NCBI GenBank assembly: GCA_017991595.1 | Contig: JAGOQJ010000001.1 | Location: forward strand, 540,410-604,409 | Length of the DNA stretch: 64,000 bases | Reading direction: 5' to 3' | Origin: Candidatus Didemnitutus sp. | GTDB lineage: Bacteria > Verrucomicrobiota > Verrucomicrobiia > Opitutales > Opitutaceae | Part shown: positions 1-9,775 of the stretch, one piece after another | Layout of the letters: the number at the start of each line of letters is the position of its first letter | Numbering within the stretch: position 1 is the stretch's first letter | The notes under the pieces: generated by a model | The model's database searches: none | Seen by the model: only the letters and a program-made list of their open reading frames with translations | What the model was told of the DNA's origin: nothing | Made by a program: the position numbers and the translations under genes

Positions 1-1761
1 GAGGAGGAGGTTCTCCGCGAGCAATTCGCCGGCGAGACGCGCGGGCGACGCGCCAAGCGCGGCACGCACCGCGGCTTCGCGGCGGCGTGAGGCGGCACGG
101 GCGAGTTGGAGATTGGCGATGTTGGCGCAGGCGATGAGCAGAACGAAGCCGACGGCCCCGAGCGGGAGCCAGAGCGTCGTGCGCGATTGCCGGGCGAGTT
201 GCTCCTGGAGGGGCGTGAGCTGGGCCGGACCGCCGACGAAGGGCATCGGCAGGCGGCGCGGGGCGGGCGCGTCCGCTGCGGGGGCCGGACCGGATTGGAC
301 CACGCGTGTAACGTTGCCGCCGGCGGCAGACGCCGCGGGAGCGGGACTCGCGGCGGTCGGCGGAGACGTCATGCCGGCGGAGAAACTGGCGGAGTAGTTG
401 TCCCAGAAACGTTCGGAAATGCCGTCGAGCTCGCGTTGGGCGATTTCGTGCGCGGTGCCGGGCAAGAGCCGGCCGAGGGCGCGGATCATCGAGATCTGGA
501 GCTGGCCCGGGCGGTCGAGACCGCCGAGCGGGAGCGGCCGCCAGAATTGCACGGGATCGATGAATTCGAATGCCGGCGGCAGCACGCCGATGACGGTGTG
601 AGCCACTTCGTCGATCTGCACGACGGCACCGAGCGCGTCGTCGCCGCCGTTGAAGTGCGACTGCCAGGCGGAGTAGCTCAGGACCGCGACCGGGGTCGCG
701 CCGGACTTGAAGTCCTCCTCCTGCAACAAGCGTCCGCGCCAAGCGGAGACGCCGAGCATGGGGAAGAAGCCCAGCGTGACGCGCCCGGTGGGCACGCGGA
801 TCGCGCCGGCTCCGCCCGTTTGCTGGAAGGTGGAGGTGCTGTTGCTGTAGCCGGCGAGCGCGCGGAAGGATTTGGGCTGTGCCTCGATCCAGGCGCCGAG
901 GTCCTTGTCGACGATCAGCGTGCCGCCGCCCGGAGTGGCGGTGGTGTTGCCATCGCGCGGTGGTTTGCGGATGAGCACGAGCTCGCCCGGCGCGGGGTAG
1001 GGCAGCGGCTTCAGCAACACGGCGTGCACGACGCCGAAGATCGCGGTGTTGGCTCCGATGCCGAGGGCGAGGAGCAGAATGACGAGTCCGCTGAACAGCG
1101 GGTGGGCGCGCAGCGAGCGCAGGGCGGCAGTCAGGAGGTCCATGCAGGGGAGGATGGCGCGCGCCAGGGCGGGCGGCGGCGTCCTCCTCTCAAGCGTCGC
1201 CGGCGTGCGGGGATTTGTCTGGGCTTCCGCGGACTTTTGCGCGTGGGCGCGGATGGCGCGGATTTCGGCGGCGGGCAGGCCGAGCGATTCGAGGAAATCG
1301 CGGTGCGCCTCGGGCGACTGGCGCTCGAAGGCGACGTGCCATTGGTGCATCTCGGCGTCGTCCATCCCGGCGGCGCGCAGGAGCGCGACCCATCGCGCCT
1401 TGTCCATGATGCGTGTGCTCCGGGCGCGGCGGGTGGGCCCGAGCAGGTCGAGGACCACCTGTTGCTGCCGGCGGAGGGCGGCGATCTCGCGGTTGAGCGC
1501 GGTGAGGCGCCGGTGCAGCGCGCGCTGCACGGCGGAATGCGGGCGCTTGGGCTCGTCGAGCAACTGCGCCACCTGGTCGAGCGACAGGCCGGCCGCGCGG
1601 TAGCGGCAGATCTCGGCGAGGCGGGCGCGGTCGGCGGCGTTGTAGAGCCGGTAGCCGGCGGAGGTGCGATAGTCCGGCCGCAACAGGCCGATGCGGTCGT
1701 AGTAAAGCAGCGTGCTGCGGGTGAGACCGAACTCGGTGGCGAGTTGGCGGATGGTGGTCAT
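1..1761 (-). CDS. MerR-type regulator fused in frame to an ADOP/MacB-type ABC permease (partial)
   Basis: The reading frame opens at an ATG at 1761 and runs without a stop to the window edge, giving 587 codons. Residues 1-70 form a MerR winged-helix domain (start MTTIRQLATEFGLTRSTLLY, then YYDRIGLLRP and YRLYNAADRARL). A helical dimerisation stretch follows, then a domain at about 120-180 with the pattern WVALLRAAGM, FERQ and FLESLGL. A linker leads to residue 207 (MDLLTAALRSLRAHPLFSG), where a MacB/ADOP permease begins with its first membrane helix (ILLLALGIGANTAIF). A periplasmic core follows, then a second helix block (LLIACANIANLQLARA). Separate translation from the ATG at 1143 is possible, but no ribosome site precedes it closely. 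MerR proteins are normally soluble cytoplasmic regulators, so the fusion is unusual; I am sure of the frame and less sure of the mature product. Confidence 0.8.
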   Translation of the reverse strand, partial: MTTIRQLATEFGLTRSTLLYYDRIGLLRPDYRTSAGYRLYNAADRARLAEICRYRAAGLSLDQVAQLLDEPKRPHSAVQRALHRRLTALNREIAALRRQQQVVLDLLGPTRRARSTRIMDKARWVALLRAAGMDDAEMHQWHVAFERQSPEAHRDFLESLGLPAAEIRAIRAHAQKSAEAQTNPRTPATLERRTPPPALARAILPCMDLLTAALRSLRAHPLFSGLVILLLALGIGANTAIFGVVHAVLLKPLPYPAPGELVLIRKPPRDGNTTATPGGGTLIVDKDLGAWIEAQPKSFRALAGYSNSTSTFQQTGGAGAIRVPTGRVTLGFFPMLGVSAWRGRLLQEEDFKSGATPVAVLSYSAWQSHFNGGDDALGAVVQIDEVAHTVIGVLPPAFEFIDPVQFWRPLPLGGLDRPGQLQISMIRALGRLLPGTAHEIAQRELDGISERFWDNYSASFSAGMTSPPTAASPAPAASAAGGNVTRVVQSGPAPAADAPAPRRLPMPFVGGPAQLTPLQEQLARQSRTTLWLPLGAVGFVLLIACANIANLQLARAASRRREAAVRAALGASPARLAGELLAENLLL

Positions 1762-1766
1762 CGAGG

Positions 1767-1806
1767 AAAAAGGCGAGCCCGCCGGCAGCATGGTGCCGGC
1801 GGGCTC
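1767..1806 (-). terminator. Rho-independent terminator or attenuator ahead of the MerR-permease gene
   Basis: A perfect 13-bp inverted repeat (arms 1775-1787 and 1794-1806, 6-base loop) is followed on the minus strand by a short T-run at 1771-1767. It lies after the 64-residue gene and ends only six bases before the start codon at 1761. It therefore either ends the small transcript or attenuates read-through into the fusion gene. Confidence 0.7.
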
Positions 1807-1818
1807 GCGAGGGAAGGA

Positions 1819-2013
1819 TCACTTCGCTGCGCGCGCGTGCTCGCGGATGCGGGCGATCTCGTCGCCCGGGATGCCGAGCCACGCGAGGAAGCGTTCGTGC
1901 GCGGACGGTTGCTGGCGCTCGAACTCGCGGTGGAGGGCGGCGCGGCGCGCGGCGTCGATGCCGGCGGCTTCGAGCACGGCGACGAATTGGTCCTTGGTCA
2001 GGTGGTCTTTCAT
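1819..2013 (-). CDS. Small protein homologous to the C-terminal domain of the adjacent MerR regulator
   Basis: This 64-residue protein starts at the ATG at 2013. It aligns over almost its whole length with residues 120-180 of the neighbouring MerR fusion. Shared features are VA(V/L)L(E/R)AAG(I/M)D near the start, FERQ in the middle, then H, FL, LG(I/L)P, EI and IR(E/A)HA. It has no DNA-binding domain, signal peptide or membrane segment. The same module is known at the C-terminus of some MerR-family regulators and as free small proteins. I infer that it is a detached effector or partner domain that could mix with the regulator. It is followed by a strong terminator, and the regulator gene starts right after it. 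It is transcribed divergently from the uup-like gene across a 134-base gap. Confidence 0.7.
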   Translation of the reverse strand: MKDHLTKDQFVAVLEAAGIDAARRAALHREFERQQPSAHERFLAWLGIPGDEIARIREHARAAK

Positions 2014-2147
2014 GTTGAGGGAGTTGGGTTGATCGCGACGCGGGATGCGTCACGCCGCGCAGGATGCACTGTGCACCGATGGTCACCTCCAGAAAAACCC
2101 GGCCTTGAACTGCCTTGCGGCGTGACCCAAGTTGTCCGGCTTCACGC

Positions 2148-3983
<1,836 letters not shown>

Positions 3984-4002
3984 GGCGCCCGGCGCGGGCA
4001 CG

Positions 4003-4029
4003 AAAAAGCGGCCGCTTGGCAGCGGCCGC
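4003..4029 (-). terminator. Terminator of the lipoprotein gene
   Basis: An 8-bp GC-only stem (4008-4015 with 4022-4029) with a 6-base loop is followed on the minus strand by five T residues (complement of 4003-4007). It lies directly after the stop codon of the minus-strand lipoprotein gene and between two convergent genes. Confidence 0.75.
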
Positions 4030-4058
4030 CGAGAGAGCGAAAAGCAGGCGCGCGACGC

Positions 4059-4958
4059 TCAGCGGCTGCGCGGATCCTTGAAGGTGCCGGGTTTGACCGT
4101 GTAATCCGCGCGGTCGAGCACGTGCGTGCCGGCGAGCACCATGGCATCGCCGATGACCAGGCGCGTGACGAGGTAGTCGGGCGTCTCCTGCACGACGATC
4201 GCGGGCAGTTCGAGCTCGATGTTCAGGTAGGGATAGTAGCCCTTCGCGAGCAGATGGTTTTTGCCGGTGAGGCGCCCGTGCGTGTCGTCCGCGCAGACCG
4301 CGAGCGTGCGGGCGAGCGCGGCGCGCATGCCGTCGTGGAAGCGCGTGCCCTTCATCCAAGTGTCTTCGCCGTCGAGCGGGTGGATTCCCGGAGCGCGGGC
4401 GAAGTAGCGGGCCGACCAGGTGGGGCTGCCGTCGGGTCCGATGATCTCCGCGCGCAGCATGGCGTAGAGGCGGCTGCCGCCGCTTTTCTCCACGGTGAAA
4501 ACGGCGTAGGGCGTGAGGCGCAGGCCGGGTTTGTCGACGGCGAGCGACCAGTGCGGCGCCTGGTCGGAGCCGAGCGTCGTCGCGAGGAGCTCGCGCGTGA
4601 GCGTGCCGAGATCGGTGCCGCTCTGCGCGGAGTCATCGGCATATTTGGCGGAGCCCGAGGATTTGTTCATCTGGTCCGCGACCATCACGCCGACGAGGCC
4701 GAACATCATGCCGGCGAAGAGGCCCTTCTGATGCCCGGTGACGATGATCTGGCGCGGCTCGTCGTAATAGACGCCGAGCGGGAGCTCGGTCATCTTCGAC
4801 ATCGGCTTGGATACGACGGCGACGGTGGCGGGCTGGTTCGGCGCCGGGTATTCGGCGATGCGGTTGAAGCTCGCGCAACCGCTCGTCAGCAGGACGAGCG
4901 TGACGAGCAGGCCGAAGCGGGCGGAGGACTTGAGGCGTTGGACGAGGGATGAACTCAT
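4059..4958 (-). CDS. Predicted lipoprotein of unknown function
   Basis: The 299-residue protein starts MSSSLVQRLKSSARFGLLVT and has a lipobox LLTSGC, so it should be exported and lipid-anchored at about Cys 23. A short hydrophobic, glycine-rich segment follows near residues 76-92 (GLFAGMMFGLVGVMVADQMN), which could insert in a membrane. The rest is a soluble mixed alpha/beta region without a motif I recognise. No Shine-Dalgarno sequence is visible before the ATG. It converges with the uup-like gene across a shared terminator, and the next gene to the right is divergent, so it is probably monocistronic. No function can be assigned. Confidence 0.75.
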   Translation of the reverse strand: MSSSLVQRLKSSARFGLLVTLVLLTSGCASFNRIAEYPAPNQPATVAVVSKPMSKMTELPLGVYYDEPRQIIVTGHQKGLFAGMMFGLVGVMVADQMNKSSGSAKYADDSAQSGTDLGTLTRELLATTLGSDQAPHWSLAVDKPGLRLTPYAVFTVEKSGGSRLYAMLRAEIIGPDGSPTWSARYFARAPGIHPLDGEDTWMKGTRFHDGMRAALARTLAVCADDTHGRLTGKNHLLAKGYYPYLNIELELPAIVVQETPDYLVTRLVIGDAMVLAGTHVLDRADYTVKPGTFKDPRSR

Positions 4959-5102
4959 GGGGAATAAGAAAGGCCGCGCCGACATGCGTCGTGCGTGGCC
5001 CGTGAGAGGAGCGACGCAAACAGGTGCGCGGTGCTTGGCAAGCATGGCTTGGCCGGCATGGGTGCCCCGTGCTTCTTTGACAAGCGGGAGCCCGCTGCTT
5101 GC

Positions 5103-5618
5103 ATGCGGCCCATGCGAAATGTCTGCCTCGGTCTCTTTGCGTTGCTCGGTCTGCTGATTGGGTTGGGCTGCGCGCGCACGGTCACGGTGATCGCGCCGCC
5201 GGCGCAGGAAGCCACGGCGATGATGCACCGACCGATCTATGAGGTGGAGGACGTGACGTGGGTGTTGTTCGAGCTGGAAGGTCAGCGGATCGAACTCACC
5301 GGCGATCCGCGTCGGCCGGCGCTGCGCTTCGATTCGGCCAACCTGCGCGTGAGTGGCAGCGGCGGCGTGAACCTGTTCAGCGGCTCCTACAACATGCTCC
5401 AGTATCAGGTGCAGATCGCGCCGATGAGCAGCACCCGCATGGCGGGGCCGGAGCAGAAGATGGATCTGGAGCGTCGCTTCTTCGCCGTGCTCGGTCGGGT
5501 GACGACCTGGACGCGCAAAGGGGATCTCCTCGCGCTCGGCGAAGGCGCGCAAAGCCTCGCGCTCTTCACCCGGCAGACGGAGCCGATCGCCGAGCCGTGG
5601 CGGCATGCGCCGCGTTGA
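5103..5618 (+). CDS. META-domain (HslJ-like) lipoprotein
   Basis: The 171-residue protein has a hydrophobic leader with lipobox LIGLGC. It then has a single META domain, recognised by the pattern W-LFEL-G, LRFDSANLRVSGSGGVNLF, SGSY, QIAPMSSTRMAGPEQ and a C-terminal LALGEGAQSLALF strand. META/HslJ proteins are small envelope lipoproteins associated with heat or antibiotic stress phenotypes; their biochemical role is not settled. The usual cysteine after the sT-MA motif is replaced here by glycine. An alternative ATG at 5112 would shorten the leader by three residues. The gene ends 15 bases before the convergent chemoreceptor gene. Confidence 0.82.
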   Translation: MRPMRNVCLGLFALLGLLIGLGCARTVTVIAPPAQEATAMMHRPIYEVEDVTWVLFELEGQRIELTGDPRRPALRFDSANLRVSGSGGVNLFSGSYNMLQYQVQIAPMSSTRMAGPEQKMDLERRFFAVLGRVTTWTRKGDLLALGEGAQSLALFTRQTEPIAEPWRHAPR

Positions 5619-5633
5619 GGTGTGGCGGAAGGA

Positions 5634-7703
5634 TCAGCGGACGCCGGCGGCGACCGGTTGATCCCGCGGCACGGCTGACGACGAGCGTCGCGAAGTGATC
5701 GGGGCGGAGGCAAGATCGACGGTCGGGGCCTGCCCGTGGACGACGACGTGCAACTCGTCCACCGAGGCGAGCTGGCGACGGGCCTGACCGGAGAGCTCGG
5801 TCGCCGCGGAGGCGCACTGCTCGGCGGCGGCGGCGTTGGATTGCGTGGCGCGATCCATCTCGGCCACGCCGGCGTTGAGCTGCGTGATGCCGCGCGTCTG
5901 TTCGGAGGAGGCCTGCGCGATCTCGCCGACGAGGCCGTCGACCCCGCGGGTCTTGCCGGCGATGTCGTGCAGGAGGCTCTCGACGCGGGCGCAGAGGACG
6001 ACGCCTTCGCGGCTTTGGGCGACGGAGGCGTTGATGCGCTCGGCGGTTTCCTTGGCCGAGACGGCGCTGCGTTGGGCGAGGCTGCGGACTTCCTCGGCGA
6101 CGACGGCGAAACCGGCGCCGGCCTCGCCCGCGCGCGCGGCTTCGACGGCGGCGTTGAGGGCAAGGAGGTTGGTCTGGAAGGCAATCTCGTCGATGGAGCG
6201 CAGCGTCTGCGCCACGGCGTCGGAGGAGGCCTTGATGGAATCCATCGCGCGCTTCATCTCGGTCATGGCGGCTACGCCGTGATCGGCGGCGGCGCGGGTG
6301 TCCGCCGCGAGCGACTTGGCTGAGGTGGCGTGCTCGGCATTGCGGCGCGTCATGCTCGAGATCTCCTCGAGCGAGGCGCTGGTCTCCTCGAGGGAGGCGG
6401 CTTGTTCGCTGGCACCTTGGGCGAGGGATTCGCTGGCCTGCGCGACTTGCGCCGAGGCGGCGGCGGTGCTGCGGGCGTCCTCGCGGATGGTGCCGGCAAT
6501 GTGTTCGACGCGTTGGGAAATGCGGCGGCCGAGCCAGAGCCAGATGGCGAAGGCGGCGACGAGTGTGAGCGCAGCCATGCTCAGCTGGGTCAGGAGATCG
6601 CTGCGCTGGTCGGCCTCGATGCGGTGCACGGTGGCGAGCACCTCGGCCTCGTCGAGGCCGATGGCGATCACCCAGTCGAAGGCGGCGTGGTAGGTGTAGC
6701 GCACGTAGCGCGTGCGGGGCGGGCCGCTCTGGGCGTCGGGCAGACGGTAGCGGAGGAGCGCGGTCTCCATCGGGGCGAGCCGCGGCGCCTGCTCGGCCAT
6801 CTCGCGGGCGAAATATCTGCCGTCGACGTCGCGCTCGTCCCAGAGCGGCGCGCCGTCGCGCTCGCCGCGGCGGGAGATGATGACCTTGCCGCGCTCGCTG
6901 CCCCGGGCGTTGAAGACGAAGGCCTCTCCGCTGGTGCCCGGGGAGAGCTGGCTGACCGTGGCGTGAAGCAGGCGGAAGGCCTGGCGCTCGGACAGGCCGA
7001 CGAAGAGCATGCCGACGATCTCGCCGGAGGCATCGCGGAGCGGTTGGTAACCGGTCGTCATCCACTCGCCGACGACTAGGGCGCGGCCGAGGAAGGTCTC
7101 GCCGCGGAGCACGGTGGAGACGACGGGATTGGGCGTGCCGTCGGGATTGCGCGCGGGGATGTAGGTGGAGATGGCGCGCCGGCCGTCGGCGGATTTCACG
7201 TTGGTGGCGATGCGCAGCATGTCGCCGTCGGCGTTCATGCGTTGGAACACCGTGGCGACGCCCTCGGTGACGCGCGAGATGTCGTCCACCAATGGGCTGG
7301 GTTGGGCGGGGTCGTCGTTCTGGCCGAAGGCGCGGTCCGGCCCGAGGCGCGCGGCGGGCAGATCCATCGTCGCGATCTGCTGGTCGAACTGGTTGCGCGC
7401 CTGCCAGCGGAGGCGATCGTCGGTCGCGAGGTGCAGTCCGCCCGCGCGTTGGAGCAAGTCCTCGGCGATGCGCAGCTGCAGGCGGAGCTGGGCGTTGAGC
7501 TGGGCTTGGGCGAGGTTGGTCAGCTCGCCGACGCTGCGCGTCATGGCTGCGACCTGCGCATCGGAGAGGCTGCTGACCGCCTCGGCGGCGACGCGCGCGG
7601 TCTCGCGGCCCTGCCACCAGGTGAAGGACAAGGTGCCGGCGAGCGGCACCGCCACAGAGGCGATGCCGAGGGTCCAGAGACGGGTGCGCAGAGCGAGAGC
7701 CAT
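5634..7703 (-). CDS. Methyl-accepting chemotaxis protein with a Cache sensor domain
   Basis: The 689-residue protein has an N-terminal membrane helix (residues 9-30), a large periplasmic sensor of the fused Cache_3-Cache_2 type up to about residue 360, a second membrane helix ([16 protein letters not shown]), and a long cytoplasmic signalling domain. The signalling hairpin tip is clear ([20 protein letters not shown]). Glutamate/glutamine pairs that could be methylated lie in [16 protein letters not shown] full HAMP domain is not evident between membrane and signalling parts, and there is no CheR-binding pentapeptide at the C-terminus. It would bind a small periplasmic ligand and signal to CheA/CheW, but no che or flagellar gene is present in the window. 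A thioredoxin-like gene lies upstream in the same direction. Confidence 0.92.
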   Translation of the reverse strand: MALALRTRLWTLGIASVAVPLAGTLSFTWWQGRETARVAAEAVSSLSDAQVAAMTRSVGELTNLAQAQLNAQLRLQLRIAEDLLQRAGGLHLATDDRLRWQARNQFDQQIATMDLPAARLGPDRAFGQNDDPAQPSPLVDDISRVTEGVATVFQRMNADGDMLRIATNVKSADGRRAISTYIPARNPDGTPNPVVSTVLRGETFLGRALVVGEWMTTGYQPLRDASGEIVGMLFVGLSERQAFRLLHATVSQLSPGTSGEAFVFNARGSERGKVIISRRGERDGAPLWDERDVDGRYFAREMAEQAPRLAPMETALLRYRLPDAQSGPPRTRYVRYTYHAAFDWVIAIGLDEAEVLATVHRIEADQRSDLLTQLSMAALTLVAAFAIWLWLGRRISQRVEHIAGTIREDARSTAAASAQVAQASESLAQGASEQAASLEETSASLEEISSMTRRNAEHATSAKSLAADTRAAADHGVAAMTEMKRAMDSIKASSDAVAQTLRSIDEIAFQTNLLALNAAVEAARAGEAGAGFAVVAEEVRSLAQRSAVSAKETAERINASVAQSREGVVLCARVESLLHDIAGKTRGVDGLVGEIAQASSEQTRGITQLNAGVAEMDRATQSNAAAAEQCASAATELSGQARRQLASVDELHVVVHGQAPTVDLASAPITSRRSSSAVPRDQPVAAGVR

Positions 7704-7790
7704 GCGCCGGACATCGGGCCGGCGCGCGGGAGCTTAAGATGTTTCGACCAAGAAACGCGCGGCTATCAGTCCGGCGACTGACGGAGAGTA

Positions 7791-7813
7791 GGCTGCGCAA
7801 AAGATGCGCAGCC
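7791..7813. other. 8-bp hairpin between the thioredoxin and chemoreceptor genes
   Basis: A perfect inverted repeat (7791-7798 and 7806-7813, 7-base loop) lies between the stop of the TlpA-like gene and the start of the chemoreceptor gene. It lacks a T-run on either strand, so it may be a weak terminator or mRNA-stabilising structure. Confidence 0.4.
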
Positions 7814-7833
7814 GGGGCGCCGGAAGGTGCGGC

Positions 7834-8778
7834 TCACTCCTTCGGCAGGGGCAGGCCGAACTCCTTCAGGATGGCCGTGACCTTGCCGACGACGTCGGCC
7901 TCGGGGTCATGTGGGTTGAGGCCGTTGTGGCGCACGGTGCCGTCGGGCGCGAGAATGGTGAGATGAGGGATGCCGCGGACCGCGTAGTCGGGATTGAAAA
8001 CCTGCTGCTGGGAGAAGGCGACCGGCCAAGTCATCTCCTTTAACTTCATGAACTCGGCGGTGAGCGCGTATTCCTTGGCGGCGTCATCCTTGGTTTCGAT
8101 GGGGCGCGCCTCGACGCCGTGGACGCGGCCTTGGAGGCTGGTGACGCCGAGCACGACGACGGGCGAACCGGCGAAGTGGGCGACTTCCTCGCGGATCTTG
8201 GGGAAGGCGCGGATGCACGGCCCGCACCACGTGGCCCAGAAGTCGAGGACGACGACCTTGCCCTTGAGGTCGGCGAGGGACTTGAGGCCGGGCTCGGACG
8301 ACCAGTCGAAATCGAGGGCGGGCGCCGGAGCGCCGATGAGCGCGGCCGCCTTGGCCGCCTCGGCTTCGGCCTCGGCACGGGCGGCAGCCTTGGCCTCGGG
8401 CGTGAGGCTTTGGAGGATGCGCTCGGCCTGGGCGACGAGCTTGGTGCCGGCGTAGTCGCGCACTAGCGCCTGCAGGAGCGTCTTGCCGGTCTCCTCATCG
8501 TCGAGGACCTGCAGGTAGAGCATCGCGCGCATCATGGCGATGTTGGCGTTCTCGTCGGTCTTTTCCGGGTATTTGGCGACGAGCGCGTCGAACTCGGCGA
8601 TCTCGGGCGCGAGGGTCGCGGCGGTGACCTGGCCGGTGCGCATCTTGGTCTGGATTTTGGCGACGATGGCCTGCATCTCGACCATAGCGGGCGAGGGCGC
8701 GGCGTCCTGAGCGACGGCGCCGGTCTGCAAGGCGAAGCCGCACACGAGTGCGGCGAGGAAAGAGCGGAGGTATTTCAT
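7834..8778 (-). CDS. TlpA/ResA-like periplasmic thioredoxin-fold protein
   Basis: The 314-residue protein begins MKYLRSFLAALVCGFALQTG with a signal peptide ending near AVAQ. Residues 25-165 form a helical, alanine-rich region. From about 170 there is an AhpC/TSA-thioredoxin fold with the active-site motif FWATWCGPC and the later cis-proline strand GIPHLTIL. Proteins of this kind reduce disulfides in the envelope or support cytochrome maturation; the exact substrate cannot be told. The helical N-terminal domain resembles extensions seen in verrucomicrobial and Bacteroidetes TlpA-like proteins. It sits upstream of the chemoreceptor gene with a 130-base gap that contains a hairpin, so co-transcription is uncertain. 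Confidence 0.88.
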   Translation of the reverse strand: MKYLRSFLAALVCGFALQTGAVAQDAAPSPAMVEMQAIVAKIQTKMRTGQVTAATLAPEIAEFDALVAKYPEKTDENANIAMMRAMLYLQVLDDEETGKTLLQALVRDYAGTKLVAQAERILQSLTPEAKAAARAEAEAEAAKAAALIGAPAPALDFDWSSEPGLKSLADLKGKVVVLDFWATWCGPCIRAFPKIREEVAHFAGSPVVVLGVTSLQGRVHGVEARPIETKDDAAKEYALTAEFMKLKEMTWPVAFSQQQVFNPDYAVRGIPHLTILAPDGTVRHNGLNPHDPEADVVGKVTAILKEFGLPLPKE

Positions 8779-9004
8779 GAGTGGATCGAGAGAAAGCGAG
8801 GAAACGCAGATTGCCGGAGCGTGCAAAAAGAAACGGGCTGCCGGGCGTAGTCCTTTTGATTCAAGGCCGGTGGTGGGCACCGGCCAGAGTCGGGCCGCCT
8901 ACCGGAGAGTCGGGCGCGGCACGGTGCGCCGTGCCGCGTCCGTCACCGGCATGAAGTTGCGGCTGGTTTTTCGTGAGGGAATCGCCATTGAAGTCGCACC
9001 TCCC

Positions 9005-9706
9005 ATGACAATGACACGCCTTGTCCGCCCGGTGGTTCTTCTCGCATTCCTATGTGCCGCGCACTCCGTCGCGCTGTCACAAACCACGGTTCCGCTCACC
9101 GGAGGCGATCCGCTCGATGGGCTCGATCTCGATCCGAGCCGCGTGGTTTACGCCGCCAACGTGCAAGGCGTCGGCGAAGTGTCGTGGCGAGGTGTCACGT
9201 TCGAGCCGTTGAACTACGGCTTCGGCTCTGAGCCGTTCAACGCGACGAGCGTCGAGCCCTTTGCCGGCGACCAGACGTCGTCGGCGGATTTGGAGATGCG
9301 GAGCCTGCTCCAAACCCTCGGGTGGGACGTGATAGGCGGTTCGCCGTTGCATTTTTATGTTACGGGTCTGGTTCCGAACGCGGCTTACCGGCTCGATGTG
9401 CTGCAGTTCGCCGGCGAGTGGGCTTCGCGAGAGCAGGCGATCGTTGTGAACGGGGATTTGAAAACCTTCGTCACGATTTCGCAGACGGTGGCTTACAACA
9501 CGACGGTCGCGGTGACCTCGGACATGGCGGGTGTGATTGAACTGTTGCTTGTGCAATCCGGCGAGTATGGCGGCACGGGTCATCAGGACGGGGCCATCGT
9601 GAACGCCTTCATCGTCTCGACCGCGATCCCGGAGCCTTCGACGTATGCGCTGTTGCTCGGCGGGGCCGGGCTGGCGTTGGTGGCGTGGCGTCGGCGTCGG
9701 GCGTAA
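9005..9706 (+). CDS. PEP-CTERM sorting-domain protein
   Basis: The 233-residue protein has a signal peptide ending near VALSQ. A beta-rich middle follows, and then a classical PEP-CTERM tail: the motif IPEPST, a hydrophobic helix (YALLLGGAGLALVAW) and a basic end RRRRA. Such proteins are exported, cut by an exosortase and linked to extracellular polysaccharide. The middle part has no recognised catalytic motif and looks like a carbohydrate-binding or structural beta-sandwich. The start chosen is the first of two nearby ATGs (9005 and 9011), just ahead of the basic-hydrophobic leader. Its family marks the genome as one with an exosortase system, although no exosortase gene lies here. Confidence 0.88.
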   Translation: MTMTRLVRPVVLLAFLCAAHSVALSQTTVPLTGGDPLDGLDLDPSRVVYAANVQGVGEVSWRGVTFEPLNYGFGSEPFNATSVEPFAGDQTSSADLEMRSLLQTLGWDVIGGSPLHFYVTGLVPNAAYRLDVLQFAGEWASREQAIVVNGDLKTFVTISQTVAYNTTVAVTSDMAGVIELLLVQSGEYGGTGHQDGAIVNAFIVSTAIPEPSTYALLLGGAGLALVAWRRRRA

Positions 9707-9775
9707 TCGACTGCGGCGAGCGGATGCGGTGGATCGCCTTCTTTCTCATTAGGCGCATGGCCTCTGACGTTCGGT

